Source: Semisulcospira habei (Eukaryota > Mollusca > Gastropoda > Semisulcospiridae). Taken from it: 64,000 nt of DNA. The position numbers and the translations under genes were made by a program. This document shows positions 19,712 through 32,654 of the stretch, piece by piece (position 1 is the stretch's first letter; every line of letters begins with the position of its first letter). Location: assembly GCA_036245525.1 (NCBI GenBank), contig BTPG01000003.1, positions 189,319,535 through 189,383,534 on the forward strand, read 5' to 3'. The notes under the pieces are model-generated. The model was not told where the DNA came from and did not search any database. It was given only the letters and a program-made list of their open reading frames with translations.

Positions 19712-20489
19712 TTATCATGTGATTTTACAGTAATTTTGATGTCAGAGTTCGATCGATCTGCTCACCTCTTTGGCTGGCAGGAAATTGTGGTTGATCAAAT
19801 TGTTCGCGCATACTGATAAATGTCGATTAAGGTACACCATTTGCATTTTAGAGTTCGATGTGTCCCGACGGTAAAAGGGTTAAACGACTGACATGTTAAA
19901 ATATAGCAAGCTTCGTAATTGTTATCGGTCTCAGGAGTTGGAAAACATAACGGTAAGTAACCCCGCCTCTGTTAGCCACGCCGTTAGCCCAGCTGCAATG
20001 GGTGTTGTCTCCCGTGACGTACAAGACGCAAGCGCGACCGTCGCCTCTACATGCAACGATGTACCGCAGTTGACGAATGAAGCTGAGTGGAAGGAAAGCA
20101 GGTGAGTTCAAGAACTATTGTGTAATAAATACTGAATAATTTGATAATGTGAGTGATATCGTAGTTAAGTTGACAAGGTCGGCCATTTTTGCACCCCACA
20201 CTGAGTCGATCGTCTGGCTCGCGGGTTTTGATCATACACCGTCACCGCACTGAATCGGCTGCGTCATGTTATAACATTTGTTCTTAAAAATATTTTACGG
20301 TCATTAGCACCGAGATAAAAAAAAGCAAAACAAAACACCAGGGGCCCAAATGACATTCTCTTTAGTATTGTCATCGTTCTTTAATTTCTGCCCCCATAAT
20401 TAAACAGCCGAAACAGCGAAGCTCTTCGTTTTCTCTGACCCAGCCTGTTTCCTAAATGACTGTAGTAGGCATGCCTGGTTTTGGCCCCC
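19712..20489. other. No established gene; one weak exon-like frame
   Basis: A 70-codon frame at 19893-20105 ends in an AG/GTGAGT donor-like site and has a TCTCAG acceptor-like word near 19930. It has no recognisable domain and is not called as a gene. Confidence 0.35.
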
Positions 20490-20850
20490 ACCCGGGTCCG
20501 CCCTGGGGGAGGGGTGGGATTAACTACTTTTTAGTTCCCAGGGTCACCCTGGTCAGCCCCACAGGGTGGGTTTTCCTCTCTATTCTGGGGCATGTGTTTC
20601 TGTCTACCCTTGATCCATTCACTTGTATTTTCCTTTTTTAAAGTCTCCCTACTGTCTGCGCTGCCTGTAGCTCTTGGTATTGGATGTGTCTTGCTAAATA
20701 GTCTTCGATTTATTTAGCGTATTAGACCGGTTGGCGACATACATTCAATATTCTGTTTCAGTAGTTTTTTTTTTTTTTTTCGCGCAAGCAGTGCAGGCAC
20801 GTCCTGAGAAAGTTTTGTTGCTGTCGGGACGTTAAGCAATGTACAAACAA
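20490..20850 (+). mobile_element. Dispersed retroelement S, copy 1
   Basis: Starts CACCCGGGTCCGCCCTGGGG, has the conserved block CAGGGTGGGTTTTCCTCTC, and ends GGGACGTTAAGCAATGTACA plus a short (AAAC/AATC) tail. Same order as copies at 26259, 33515, 41424 and 61416. The 3' tail form is retroelement-like (SINE, or a LINE 3' end); no coding capacity. Confidence 0.75.
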
Positions 20851-21078
20851 ACAATGCCTGGTTTTGTGGGCAGGCTCACAATATTCACTATATGTATCTT
20901 GAAACTGTACTAAGATGATTTTTCCCACTATAATTCGTTAATTTACATCTCCATTTCATGAAATAATTGTAAAATCAGCATGAGGATACACGTATGTGTA
21001 AAATCAAAACCCGCGAGCGCAGATCGGTCTCAGTTTGACTGTTTCGTGCAAAAATAGCTGGCCTTTCCAGTGTGTGTA

Positions 21079-21211
21079 CCTGCTGCAGGATACGGATCAA
21101 CTAAGCTAATTTAAGGGTAGTGCCAGATGAGCTTGGCGCCTGAAGGTGCCAAGCTTATCTGGCACTACCCTTGAATTATCATGGTCTATCCGTCTCCTGC
21201 TGTACGGTGTT
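21079..21211. repeat. Palindrome family A copy
   Basis: Hairpin core AAGGGTAGTGCCAGATGAGC / GCTTATCTGGCACTACCCTT with CTGCAGGATACGGAT-like outer arms. No TTAA pair found. Confidence 0.75.
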
Positions 21212-21330
21212 GGGGCTAAATAAATGAAAGTGGCACAGACAAGTTTTTCTTTGCGGAGATACTAGGAAAAATCGTTGTGCGCTTCGATGTCAAATGTCCT
21301 GTTATGGCATTACGTCTACCTTCAGTGTGA

Positions 21331-21412
21331 TAATTCAAGGGTAGTGCCAGATTAGCTTGGCGCCGACAGGCGCCAAGCTAATCTGGCACTACCCTTGAAT
21401 TATCATGGTCGA
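21331..21412. repeat. Palindrome family A core flanked by 33-bp direct repeats
   Basis: TAATTCAAGGGTAGTGCCAG.. and its exact complement form the core. It is bordered by 21298-21330 and 21413-21445, identical 33-bp sequences starting CCTGTTATGGCATTACG. Confidence 0.8.
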
Positions 21413-22278
21413 CCTGTTATGGCATTACGTCTACCTTCAGTGTGACATTGCGAGTAGCACCAAAGACAATATATTATTTTATTGGTAGCACGTATGATTT
21501 GTTTTTTATTAATCCATTCACAGTGCCAGTTGACGCATATTATGTTTTTGAAATCTTTTTAAAATTTTACTACCAAAAGCCACGAACGTCAAAGGGACAT
21601 GGATACAAATGGATCTCAACAAGAGATATGGATAAGCGACTGCGGAGGCTCATGAGAATCTATGTCTGTTGCAGTTAGATCTTCACTACTGGCTTTTTCT
21701 CGGCTCTTGAGGTCAGTCATTGACTTAAACGTTTTGGTAGAGGCTTCTGCAAAACGAACCAGTATATCTCTGTTTGACTTTTTACAATACACGTGAAGGT
21801 ATAGTTTGCTACAAATTACTAGATTGTATCTATTTCGTATCTTGTGCAGTAAACGCGACGATCTGCTAATACAGATTACTATTACGTTTTTTTTTTTTTT
21901 GCTTTATGGTTTTCAAGCTGAACTTTGAGGAATTGCGTCTTTTAGTTAAGACTTATAACCCCTCTGTGATATCTCTTAGGAGACTTGCCTGACGTCATCT
22001 GACCCACTTTCCTTTAACGGATTTAAGATTATTTATGAAGGTTCTGAATGAGAGGCGCTCTGGTGGAATTACACTATTAATTAGTAACCAAATTCTGTTT
22101 AGTCCTGTTGGGGTTTACACCTGTCTCCGGGCTGTGGCCGCTCGCATTACTTTAGAGAAGAACATAACTGTGTGCAGTATTAATCTTCTACCATCACTTC
22201 GTGTCTCTATTAATGACATTTTAAAACTACTCATATAGATCAGCTGCCCGCTCCCTGTATTCTTATGGGGGATTTTAA

Positions 22279-22350
22279 CTCATTCGAGACATGCAGCCTT
22301 CGGATACGCGGCTTATGCCGCGTATCCGGAGGCGGCACGTCTCGAATGAA
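22279..22350. repeat. Palindrome family B, 72 bp, perfect TTAA target duplication
   Basis: CTCATTCGAGAC.. and ..GTCTCGAATGAA arms enclose CGGATACGCGGC / GCCGCGTATCCG. TTAA lies at 22275-22278 and 22351-22354. The insertion splits the LINE endonuclease motif GDFN. Confidence 0.92.
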
Positions 22351-22937
22351 TTAATGGTCACGCCCACTTGTGAAGTAGTGATCACTATGACAGTAGAGGT
22401 CAGATGTTAGAAGAGTTTTCTCTCGACTTAATTTATGTCTTTTTAATGATGGTTCCCCCAGGTACTGTAGTCTTGGTTCAGGTTCTAGGTCGATTCTAGA
22501 CCTCACTGTGTGATCCCGCTCTCATGCTGGACTTTGACTCAAGGTTCACGACGACCTGTGTCGTAGTGACTACTTCCAGGTAGCCCTGTCATAGGTCAGC
22601 TGTGAGGAGGATCCACCAGTGTGGCGCTGGAATCTTCAGAATGCTAACTGGCCTCTTTTCACGTCTCTCTGTCAATCTCGTATTGCAGGGGAGGTGATTA
22701 TGTCAGCTGAAGACCACGCATCTTGCTTTTCTTCAACTTTGCTGGATATCGCTGGTGAATCCATCCCTAAAACCTCAGTGACTGTCCCACTGAAGCCGAG
22801 AGTACCATGGTTTAACGATGCATGTCGGAAGGCTTAGAAAGCACGAAGTCTGCTCAGCGTCGGCCTGGCCGTCCGGCATCCGTCACAGGTCAATGTTTTA
22901 ACTTATAAAAGAGGGCGAAAGCTCGATGTGTTTTTAA

Positions 22938-23136
22938 CTAATTCAGCCCGACGCACGTATTTCCCAAATTTTGGAGGCGTCATCTAACGACTATGTACCT
23001 GTTGCAGGAGATGGATAGACCATGATAATTCAAGGGTAGTGACAGATTAGCTGACAGGCGCCAAGCTAATCTGGCACTACCCTTGAATTATCATGGTCGA
23101 CCCATCTCCTGCTGTAGTGCGTCAGGGCTGAATGGG
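22938..23136. repeat. Palindrome family A, 199 bp, TTAA-flanked, inside the LINE
   Basis: Lies between TTAA at 22934-22937 and 23137-23140. Terminal arms are CTAATTCAGCCCGACGCAC and the complement of GTGCGTCAGGGCTGAATGGG; the central hairpin is CCATGATAATTCAAGGGTAG. One arm has lost several bases near 23051 (TAGCTGACAGGCGCC). Confidence 0.9.
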
Positions 23137-23224
23137 TTAAGAACGAGCTCCGTTTATCACGGCGTCGGTTTGTCACATCTCTCTCTTCTAAGACACCATC
23201 TCATACAATCTGGAAGGCAATTAG

Positions 23225-23283
23225 AAGACCGCCGTGAGATGGCCTTAGTTGCCTGCTCGGCGTTAAGCGCAATAACCAACCAG
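23225..23283 (+). mobile_element. Very short LINE/SINE 3' tail insertion
   Basis: CCGTGAGATGGCCTTAGTTG..GCGTTAAGCGCAATAACC is the 3' tail of LINE family 2 (compare 25590-25648), inserted into the LINE relic itself. AATTAGAAG and AATTCGAAG flank it as a likely 9-bp imperfect target duplication. Confidence 0.65.
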
Positions 23284-24583
23284 TAATTCGAAGAATTGGG
23301 GGCAAGGATGGCTCGGCTTCTGTCGTCATCTGAAAGATGGGGACAGCTCATAATTCTTCAACAAAGCACTACTCCCCCGTCTTTCAACGAGTAAAAGAAA
23401 AGAGAGAAGCCGGTTCCTGTGACTTTTCTTCGGATAACCCTGCAGAGTATAATCAGAGTAATGACTCAGCGATGGTATTGATTCCATTCATTACCAGCTT
23501 CTAACTCACCGTCCTGACGAGTCGCTCAAGGTCCTTTTATAAGTTGTTAATCGTATTTGGCTTCAAGGCTTTTCCCGTCCCTCTTGGCCTGAGGTCGTGA
23601 TAGTACCCATTCCCAAGCCGGGTAAGGACCCTTCCGACCCAGGCAGCTACCGGCCGATCGCCTTGACTTCGTGTATGTGCAAAACAATAGAGCGCCTGGT
23701 TAACGCCCGCCTGGTGTGGCAGTGAGAGTCGCAGTGTCTCATTACAGACCTCCAGTGTGGTTTCAGGCAGTCCCGCTGCACGACTGACCACCAAGTTCTC
23801 TTTGAAAGCTTTATCCGTGATGCTTTTATCAATAAATATGTCTTTGCTATTTTCTTTGATTTAAAGAGGGTTTATAATACAACATTCAAACGCGTCTTTG
23901 CTATTTTCTTTTGATTTAGAGAGGGCTTGTGATACCACATGGAAATATGGTATCATGGCTGACTTGAAGGACATGGGTTTTAAGGGGAATTTGCCCATTT
24001 TTATTGAACATTTTCAATCGAACCGTACTTTTAGAGTCTGAGTGGGTTCCACCCTGTCCGACTCAAGGAAGTATCGCCTGTTTTGTTCAGTATCAGGATA
24101 AATAACATAGTTTAGGCCGTCAAGAATGACTGAACGTTCTCTGTTTATTGACGATTTTGCGTTATGTGTCAGTGGCCGAGGTCTTGCATCCCTTGAGAGG
24201 CGCTTGCAGCTGTGTGTTGACCGCGTTCAGGGGTGGGTGTCTCAATGAATTCAAGTTCTCACCCTCCAGAATGGCGTACGCACATTTTACTAATCAGACC
24301 AAGTTTTTCCCTGAACCTAATATACACATTGCCGGTACTCCTATCAAAGTTGGGAGGAGCCAAGTTTCTGGGGGTCATCAGTCTTCGACGGAAGATTGAC
24401 TTTCCGGAGCGACATCAATTACCTCAGAGCCTCGTGTCCGAAGGCCCTCGACGTTCTTCGTGTCGTCGGTCGTATTGATCGTATTGTTTTACGCCGCTTA
24501 TATCGAGCTCTAGTCCGCTCTAAACTTGATTATGGCTCTGTTGTGTATGGCTCCACTTCTAAATCTAACATACACCGACATAA

Positions 24584-24655
24584 CTCATCCGAGACGTGCC
24601 GCCTCCGGGTACGCGGCTTATGCCGCGTATCCGGAAGCGGCACGTATCCAATGAG
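24584..24655. repeat. Palindrome family B, 72 bp, inside the LINE
   Basis: Same length and arms as the copy at 22279. The flanks are ATAA and TGAA, so the TTAA pair has decayed or the site was variant. Confidence 0.85.
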
Positions 24656-25774
24656 TGAACATTGTCCACCACCAGGGTCTGCAGATCTGTTTGGGGGCCT
24701 TCATGATGTCACCAGTTCCTAGTCTGTAAGCTGAGTCTGAGGAGCCTTTTCTGAAGTTACGCCGCATTTATGTTACGCCTCATACTCGGCTATGTCCTCA
24801 AGCTGCAGGCTCACCCAGACAATCCTGCATATAACTGTGTTTTCAGGCCTCACTATCTTGAGGCATACGAAGCTCACCCCAAGGCTGTCCATCCATTGTC
24901 CATCCACGTTCAGTCCCATTTACAGGCAGCCGTATTTTACCTGGACCAAATTTCCGAATCTTTACAGTATTCCAACCCCCCCCCCCCCCCCAGATTCTTC
25001 CTGTCCCAGATATACTATTTGATTTAACTGCCCACAAGAAGGAATCTACCCCACCCAGTGTGTACCTTGTCTATCTTTCCCGGCTGATGCTGCATTTTTA
25101 CAGATGGTTTCAAGTCGGAAGATGGAAGGGTAGCTTTTAAACGCCCTCCTACACAACTCTTCTGTTTTACTGCAAAGTTGCAGGTTGTTCTGCTTGCTCT
25201 TAAACATGCGTACCAGAGCAGTGAGAAAAACGTTTTAATATTGTATGATTCCTTGTCAGTTCTTCTGGGTCTGAAGGGTGAAGCACTTAATTACATGTGC
25301 TGACCTAATCGAAATAAAGCGGAAACACTACAGCAGACTCTTTGAAGGTATTGTTTCGGGACTATCCCCCGGACAAAATCTTCAGCATTCTAAAAGAAGT
25401 CAATTGTTTTACAAGATTTGAGTCTCTTTAGTCTGTATAAATCTGACTGTTGTTATGAACTTCAAACGTCTGTAGTCAGGTACGATTGACCTGTGCGACG
25501 TTTTAGTCAAGAATACTTTTAACCTGTATTTACATCATGTTTAAAGACCTTTCTCTTAGTCTGGCTGAACAGACTTTTATCCTTCCCGCTGTGAGATGGC
25601 CTTAGTCGCCTGCTCGGCGTTAAACCCCAATAACTAACTACCTACCTACCAGCGCCTTAAATCCCATAACTAAATGACTTCCATTTATCGTTTAGTTCTG
25701 GGAGTTAAAGTGATAATTTATCTCTCTGCTGTCAGGAAAACTGAGGCAGAATGTCGAAGTGCTTCGGACTTTAA

Positions 25775-25964
25775 CCCATTTAACTCCAATCAAATTTTGG
25801 AGCTGTCACCTGACGACTATGTATCAGTTTCGGGAGATGGATCGACCAGGATAATTCAAGGGTAGTGCCAGATTTGTTTGGGGCCTGCGGGCGCCAAGCT
25901 ACCTGGCACTACCATTGAATTATGTCGATCCATCTCCTGCTGTAGCGCGTCGGGGCTAAATGGG
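25775..25964. repeat. Palindrome family A, TTAA-flanked (190 bp)
   Basis: TTAA at 25771-25774 and 25965-25968. Arms contain GGGAGATGGATCGACC / GGTCGATCCATCTCCTGC-like words. The core is partly decayed (GATTTGTTTGGGGCC). Confidence 0.8.
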
Positions 25965-25968
25965 TTAA

Positions 25969-26258
25969 CTACACCAACAGGTTCGTCACCCGTGATTTTA
26001 AACGTGGTACATGACATGTAGCTGCCAAAAGTTCTGTTGACTTGAGGTGGTCTTTTAGAAACCGACACTTATGTCAGAAATGATAGCACTTTTATTTTTA
26101 AGTTATACGCAGAGAATTCTGTACAGAAAAGTTTCGTATTTGGGTGGATGTGGGCGGATCATAGGTGGTAGCCATCAAGAGTTTTGTCGACTTGAAGTGG
26201 TCCATCAGTTCTAGCTACTCGCCCATATATATTCACTCAAAACATATGTATAGCCTTC
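25969..26258. other. No gene seen
   Basis: Unassigned non-coding sequence with repeated CGACTTGA(G/A)GTGGTC words at about 26039 and 26190. Confidence 0.4.
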
Positions 26259-26408
26259 ACCCGGGTCTGCCCTGGGGGACATGGGTGGGGTTAGCTACTT
26301 TTTCGTTCCCAGGGTCACCCTGTCAGCCCCACAGGGTGGGTTTTTCTCTTTTTCCGGGGCACGTTTCTGTCTACTCTTGTTCAATTCACCTGCATTTTCA
26401 TTTATGTC
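26259..26408 (+). mobile_element. Dispersed retroelement S, copy 2 (3' truncated)
   Basis: CACCCGGGTCTGCCCTGGGG through TTCACCTGCATTTTCATTT; the 3' half and tail are missing. Confidence 0.75.
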
Positions 26409-26920
26409 TACCGTATTGAAGATACGGTAGACTTTTAAATAGTGCTGGTCGGAGCGCGTTCCGTAGAATGCGCATGATGTGCTGGGCGGGCGGACCCCAA
26501 ATTCTGGCAAAGAAGTAACAAGATAAAATGACGTCAAGTCTAGCTACGCAAACCTTGCTAGAGAACGTACATTTGGCGCCGTCTGCATTTGTGGACAGAC
26601 AAGCTTGAAAGGTAAGGATACATTCCCTGAGTGACTTCTCCCGAGGTAGCTTTTTTATTTTTTAATTAGGCCGTTTCATAAAAACCTGTTGATCCGCATT
26701 TTTAATTTTTTTTTTACTAGATACTTTGCATACCGCTAGACTAAAGAGAAAAATTGATTGAGTTTGTAATCTAATTGTCACTCTACAAATTAATTTTTGC
26801 AAGTTTAGGAGCCACGTTATACTCTCATCAAACAGTCAGCCCTGGAAGAGGCTGGAACGAAACAGCCAGCTCTGGAAGAGGCTGCGTGGCTTCCGGATGA
26901 GTGACGTGAAATATCCAACT

Positions 26921-27117
26921 CGTCACTGTGTACACGGTGTCATGGAACTAGCGATGCCATGACGTGAAGCTTATAGTGACGTCATTTTGCCGCTCGTGCT
27001 AGTCAGTCTTCAAACGAATTCCTGTGGCTAAACCAGCCCATAGAGTGTACTAATGGCGGGAAGCGCCGTGTGTCCGTCTTTATTTTTTGTGTGCGCCGGT
27101 GTGTGTTGATCAGAGGT
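26921..27117. repeat. Dispersed repeat, inverted partner of 32996-33300
   Basis: CATGACGTGAAGCTT, CCGTGTGTCCGTCTTT and GTGTGTTGATCAGAG occur here and, reverse complemented and in reverse order, at 32996-33300. Flanking sequence to 27560 shows no gene. Confidence 0.6.
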
Positions 27118-27563
27118 TGGGTGACTCCGTGTTTTTTTGTGATGTGATGCCTGATCTAAAGTGGAATTAGACACTGGATCGGAGCATTTTTAGCGGTGGA
27201 GAGTTGATGATGCACACACAGGTTCTTGTTGCCTGGTCGTGACTGGTAAGTACATCACGGTGTGATAGAAAGGCTATAGGATCAAAGCAACTAGCACTGC
27301 AATGGATGAACGCCGCGCCCAACGAATGAACGTTGCTTGTGTGCGACATACACCCAATCGGTGCTGAACTTGTGTGTGCTAACCCACCAATATCGCATGC
27401 CCAGAAATGGAAAAGAAGGGCTGTATGCAAGCAACTCTATGCACAGCCCCGCTTTCCCCCCTGCTGAGAAGGGCGCGCACGCAGAGGGAAAAGTGGGGTG
27501 CAGGTGCAGATTTCATTCTGAAATTCAGAATGTACCATGGCTGCAAGGCCATACAGTGTTTAA

Positions 27564-27751
27564 CGCATTTATTCCTACGGTTGGAGGTGTCACTTAACGA
27601 CCGTACCAGTTGCAGAAGACGGACCGACCATGATAATTCAAGGGTAGTGCCAGATTAGCTTGGCGCCTTCAGGTGCCAAGCTAATCTGGCACTACCCTTG
27701 AATTATCATGGTCGATACATCTCCTGCTGTAGTGTGTCGGGGCTGAATGGG
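27564..27751. repeat. Palindrome family A (188 bp)
   Basis: TTAA at 27560-27563; the right site is TTCA at 27752-27755. A near-perfect central hairpin runs from CCATGATAATTCAAGGG to its complement. Confidence 0.85.
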
Positions 27752-27765
27752 TTCAGCTTAGCACA

Positions 27766-28000
27766 CAAAGAAGTACCCAACGGAGAAAGAAACACGCTTA
27801 GAAAAGACGGGTACAACACAATTTATTAATATTTCGGGTAAATACCCTTTGTCAAAATAGACAAACAAACAAACAGAGAGATTAGCCGCTACTTATCTTC
27901 ATTGGCAGAAGGAATGTGGCAACATTACCCGAAATATTAATAAATTGTGTTGTACCCGTCTTTTCTAAGCGTGTTTCTTTCTCCGTTGGGTACTTCTTTG
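27766..28000. repeat. Foldback element with 76-bp inverted repeats
   Basis: 27766-27841 (CAAAGAAGTACCCAACGGAG..) and 27925-28000 are essentially perfect inverted repeats with an 83-base spacer. Snap-back MITE structure; no coding. Confidence 0.88.
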
Positions 28001-29579
28001 CATATTACACGCTTGGCAGCCACCTTTTTGGTCTGGATTGATTAGCACACAAAGACACACACATCAGCTTGATTTTATCCAAAATTAACAATATTTTGAG
28101 ATTTGAAATTATTGATCAAGCGGACGGTTGCACAGGAGATCTGACGGAAAACATTTAGTTTTTTTCTTTCATTTTTATGTGTAGATAAGTTAAAATAAAA
28201 CTGAACATAACAAATGACTTCTTAAAGTCCGTGATTACATTTAGGAATATTTGTCCTGAGGGCTGTTTAACAGAATTGAATGTGTTTGGCTGCAGGGTTG
28301 CAGTATTATCGGTTATAGTTTAGAGTGTATCTCTCAGATCGCCGCGAAGTCACAAATGACGAAGTGAAAGATGCGCTCGTGAAAAGTAACTATACTCCCC
28401 TCCCCCCCCCCCCACACACACACACACCCCGCCACGCTTGAAATAATTATTTTGGCTCAAAACCAAAACGGTGCACATTGCTTCATCGATCAACTGCTTT
28501 ATTTTGTTTGACTTAAAACCAAAATTCTAAAATTTAATTCTGGCTTAAAATACCATTACGCATCAATCTGAAGACAATTTAAGCACCATTTGTGTTTGTT
28601 ATGCCTTTTCGACACACCTAATGAACTTTAGCAGCATTTTGGACACGCAGCAAAAGCACGCGCATAATCGCACTTATTTACTTCGCTCTGCCTTTGGCAT
28701 GTTAATCTATTTTTTTTTTTTTAGCTGTTTCTAGTACTGAAACGGAGTGGAGTCATTGTCAGGTTACTTGATATAAAGACGACGTGTGCTGAACTGGATT
28801 GGCCTGTGTCTAAATGAACCTGTTCCTGTATGTAGCGTTTCGAAACCATCTGTTACAGAAGTGTATCTTTGAACAGTTACGGCGGTAGTGGACCTTTAAG
28901 TACACTCTTGAAAAAAAACCAAGCTGAGTACAAGTGACGTAGAAATTCAGGGGACACAAATCTCAATACTTCCAACTGTCGGTCAACTACCTCGCGCAAA
29001 ATGCACACGCTTTGAAAGGTCTCTCTAAGGTAGTTTCTAATTGAACACATCTTGAGTTATTCTTTTGTATGAAATTGGTACCAATGCGCGCATAGAGTTA
29101 TTTTGTTGCATAACCCCCTCAGTTTCTATTCACGTCTTTTTGTGATCATGCCGTTTTTATTCACGTACACCGAAGCGTTCTTAGAAAATGTCGCCGGTTC
29201 GTATCTTGTCTAACTAAACACATTTTTGAGTTTGTTATTTTCGTTGTATAAAATTGGTACCGACAGTATTGTAAAACACCTACATACAGTTGCTTTTGTT
29301 GTGGCTCCCCCCACCCCCCCCCCCACCCCCACCCCCCACACACAAAAAAAACCCCAAAACAAAAAAAAAACAAAAACAAACCAAAAACCCCCAAAAACCA
29401 AAAAACGCTAAAAACAAACAAACAAACAAACAAAAAAAAAACTTAAAAAAACCCCCAACAACAACAACAAAAAACCAAGATTCGGATTTCATCCCAAAGT
29501 CTACCGTATTGTTTGGAGCTCAGCTGCGTTTATCTTTTAGGAACATTCAGAGTTGTTCATATTTTTAGGCTTATAACTG

Positions 29580-29580
<1 letters not shown>
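28001..29580. other. No gene seen; low-complexity tracts
   Basis: Contains a C-run/CA tract at 28397-28428 and an A/C-rich tract at 29305-29470. The Pro/Lys-rich and Gly/Phe-rich frames there are artefacts of composition. Confidence 0.6.
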
Positions 29581-30756
<1,176 letters not shown>

Positions 30757-30764
<8 letters not shown>

Positions 30765-32650
30765 ATCCCGTAGTCTTGCCGACTGATGACTTAACAACCA
30801 GCTCCCTCCATTCCTCTCTGTTCTCTGCCATTCTCAGCGTATCGCCCAGCTTCAGTCCTGTCCATTCTGAGATATTGTCCTCCCATCTTTTCCTCTGTCT
30901 TCCTCTCCTTCGTCCTCCTTGCACAGTGCCTTGCAGGATTGTTTTGGCAAGCCCTGCTGAACGTGTGACATGCCCATAACACTTCAGTTTGCGTTTTCTC
31001 ACAATGGCTAATAAATCTTCATAGGGCCCGATTGCTTGCCTGATTCTGCTTCCCACTTCCTCGTTTGTGATGTGATCTCTGTATGAGATGCCAAGCAGCC
31101 TTCGAAAACATCTCATTTCAGTGGCTTGTATCCTCCTTTCAAGGTCTGCTGTGAGGGTCCGTGACTCGCAGGCATACAAGAACACTGAGATGACTAAGGA
31201 GCGTATCAGTCTGATCTTGGAGCAGAGTGTGATGTTTCTGTCCTTCCATATGGTCTTCAGTCTTGTCAGTGCTGTTGTTGTCTGCGCAGTCCTGGACAGT
31301 ATTTCTGGTTTTGATCCCTCCTCTGTCACAATGGCTCCTAAGTATTTGAATTTCTTAACAGTCCAGTTTTTGGCCTCCAACCATGATTTCAGAGCCAATG
31401 CCACTGGCGTTATTGGTCACCAGTTTGGTCTTCTCTGCACTGATTTCCATCCCATATGCAATGGCTTTACTATCCAGCTTTTCCACCAGCTGAGCTAGCT
31501 CCTTCTCCGTTCCTGCAAGGCCATCAATGTCGTCCGCAAAGCGCAAGTTTGTGATTGTTCTGCCTCCAATACTGACAGTTTCTTCATGATCTTTCAGAGC
31601 GTCCGTCATGATTCTTTCCAGGAAGATGTTGAAAAGAGTAGGTGAGAGCAAGCAGCTTGTCTGACTCCAACTGTAGTCCTAAACCAGTTTCCTATTTTGC
31701 CGTTGAAGCAGACTGCGCTAGTGGCCTTGTTGTAAAGGTTTGCTATGACTTTGATCAGGTTGGCATTGATGTTGTATAGCTTCATGGTGGACCAAAGGGC
31801 TGCATGCCACACCCTGTCAAACTTTTTCTTAAAATCCACAAAGACATGATAGAGGTCCTGCTGGTGCTGGAGGTATCTCTCACACAGAACTCTCAGGTTG
31901 AAGATCTGCTCAGTTGTGCTGCGCCCCGGTTTGAAGCCTGCCTGTTCCTCAGCTATGATTTCCTCTGCCTGTGGCTTTAGCCTGTTCAGTAGGATCTTTA
32001 ACATGACTTTGCTTGTGTGGGATATAAGACTGATCGTGCGATAGTTCTGGCATTGATGTAAGTTGCCTTTTTGGGGGAGAGTTATTATAAGTGATTGGGT
32101 CCATGGTGTGGGCCAATCTCTTGACTGCCAGATCTTATTGCAGATTGTTAGTAAGGCGCTTATCGTGTCTTCTCCCCCTTCTTGGACTACCTCTGCAGGG
32201 ATGTTGTCTGCTCCTGCTGCCTTCCCTTTTTTCAGCGACTTCACTGCAGCCTCTACTTCTTCTCGGAGGATGGGATAGTTGCCATTGTTGGTCACGGGTG
32301 GGTTGACAAGTATGCCTGGGTCCCCTGCAGCTCGGTGGTTGTACAAATCTGAGCAGTACTCTGTCCATCTCTTCAGTATGTCTTGGTCTTCCGTAAGACA
32401 GTTCCCTTCACTATCTTGAATGATCGAGGAGCGTCCTTGTTTTACACTGGTCAGGTCTTTCACCAGCTGGTATGCTTTTTTGCTATTATTTTTGTTCAGA
32501 TTTTCTTCTACGTGTTTACACTGATCTTCAATCCACTTATTCTTTGCCTTTTTCATGCTTTTCTTGATATCCTGGTTAATTTCCCTGTATTGTTTAGCTC
32601 CTTCTACCTCTGATTTCTTTTTCTTTAATTCTTTAATTGTCACAAGATAT
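30757..32650 (-). pseudogene. RTE-like LINE, 5'-truncated reverse transcriptase, frameshifted
   Basis: Minus-strand RT in three frames: 32650-31606, 31651-31355 and 31404-30757. Visible are a Lys-rich linker (KSMKKAKNKW), the RT entry motif KKGKAAGADNIPAEV, FKPGRSTTEQIF, VFVDFKKKFDRV (box A), LRFADDIDGLAG (catalytic FADD), FKYLGAIV, and a C-terminal GGRRRGRQRKRWEDNI block. Two small indels near 31655 and 31375 break the frame. The endonuclease is absent, so the copy is 5'-truncated. The longest frame starts at 32733, but its first roughly 30 codons are antisense to LINE family 2 and do not belong to this element. Confidence 0.85.
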
Positions 32651-32654
32651 AAAT

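Larger units (their letters stand above)
21910..25648 (+). pseudogene. LINE family 2 (endonuclease-RT-RNase H) relic, with nested insertions
   Basis: Protein traces run in order over 3.7 kb. First are the endonuclease parts (FEELRLLVKTYNPSVISL near 21925; GGITLLISNQILFSPVGVY; MGDFN interrupted at 22275; GQMLEEFSLD). Next is a linker (KPRVPWFNDACRKA near 22815; FVTSLSSKTPSHTIWKAIRR near 23165). Then come RT traces (FIDDFA at about 24160, a degenerate catalytic box) and RNase H traces (DGFKSEDGRVAF, LALKHAYQSSEKN near 25090-25235). The 3' end carries CCTGCTCGGCGTTAAAC and an (AACT) tail at 25610-25648. Stops and frameshifts are frequent. At least four small elements are inserted (22279, 22938, about 23225, 24584). 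The gene order matches the RNase H-bearing I-type group; the exact clade is not assigned. Confidence 0.8.

Noticed and set aside
29161..29568. Phe/Gly-rich and Pro/Lys-rich frames
   Set aside because: Low-complexity A/C tract; no domain.
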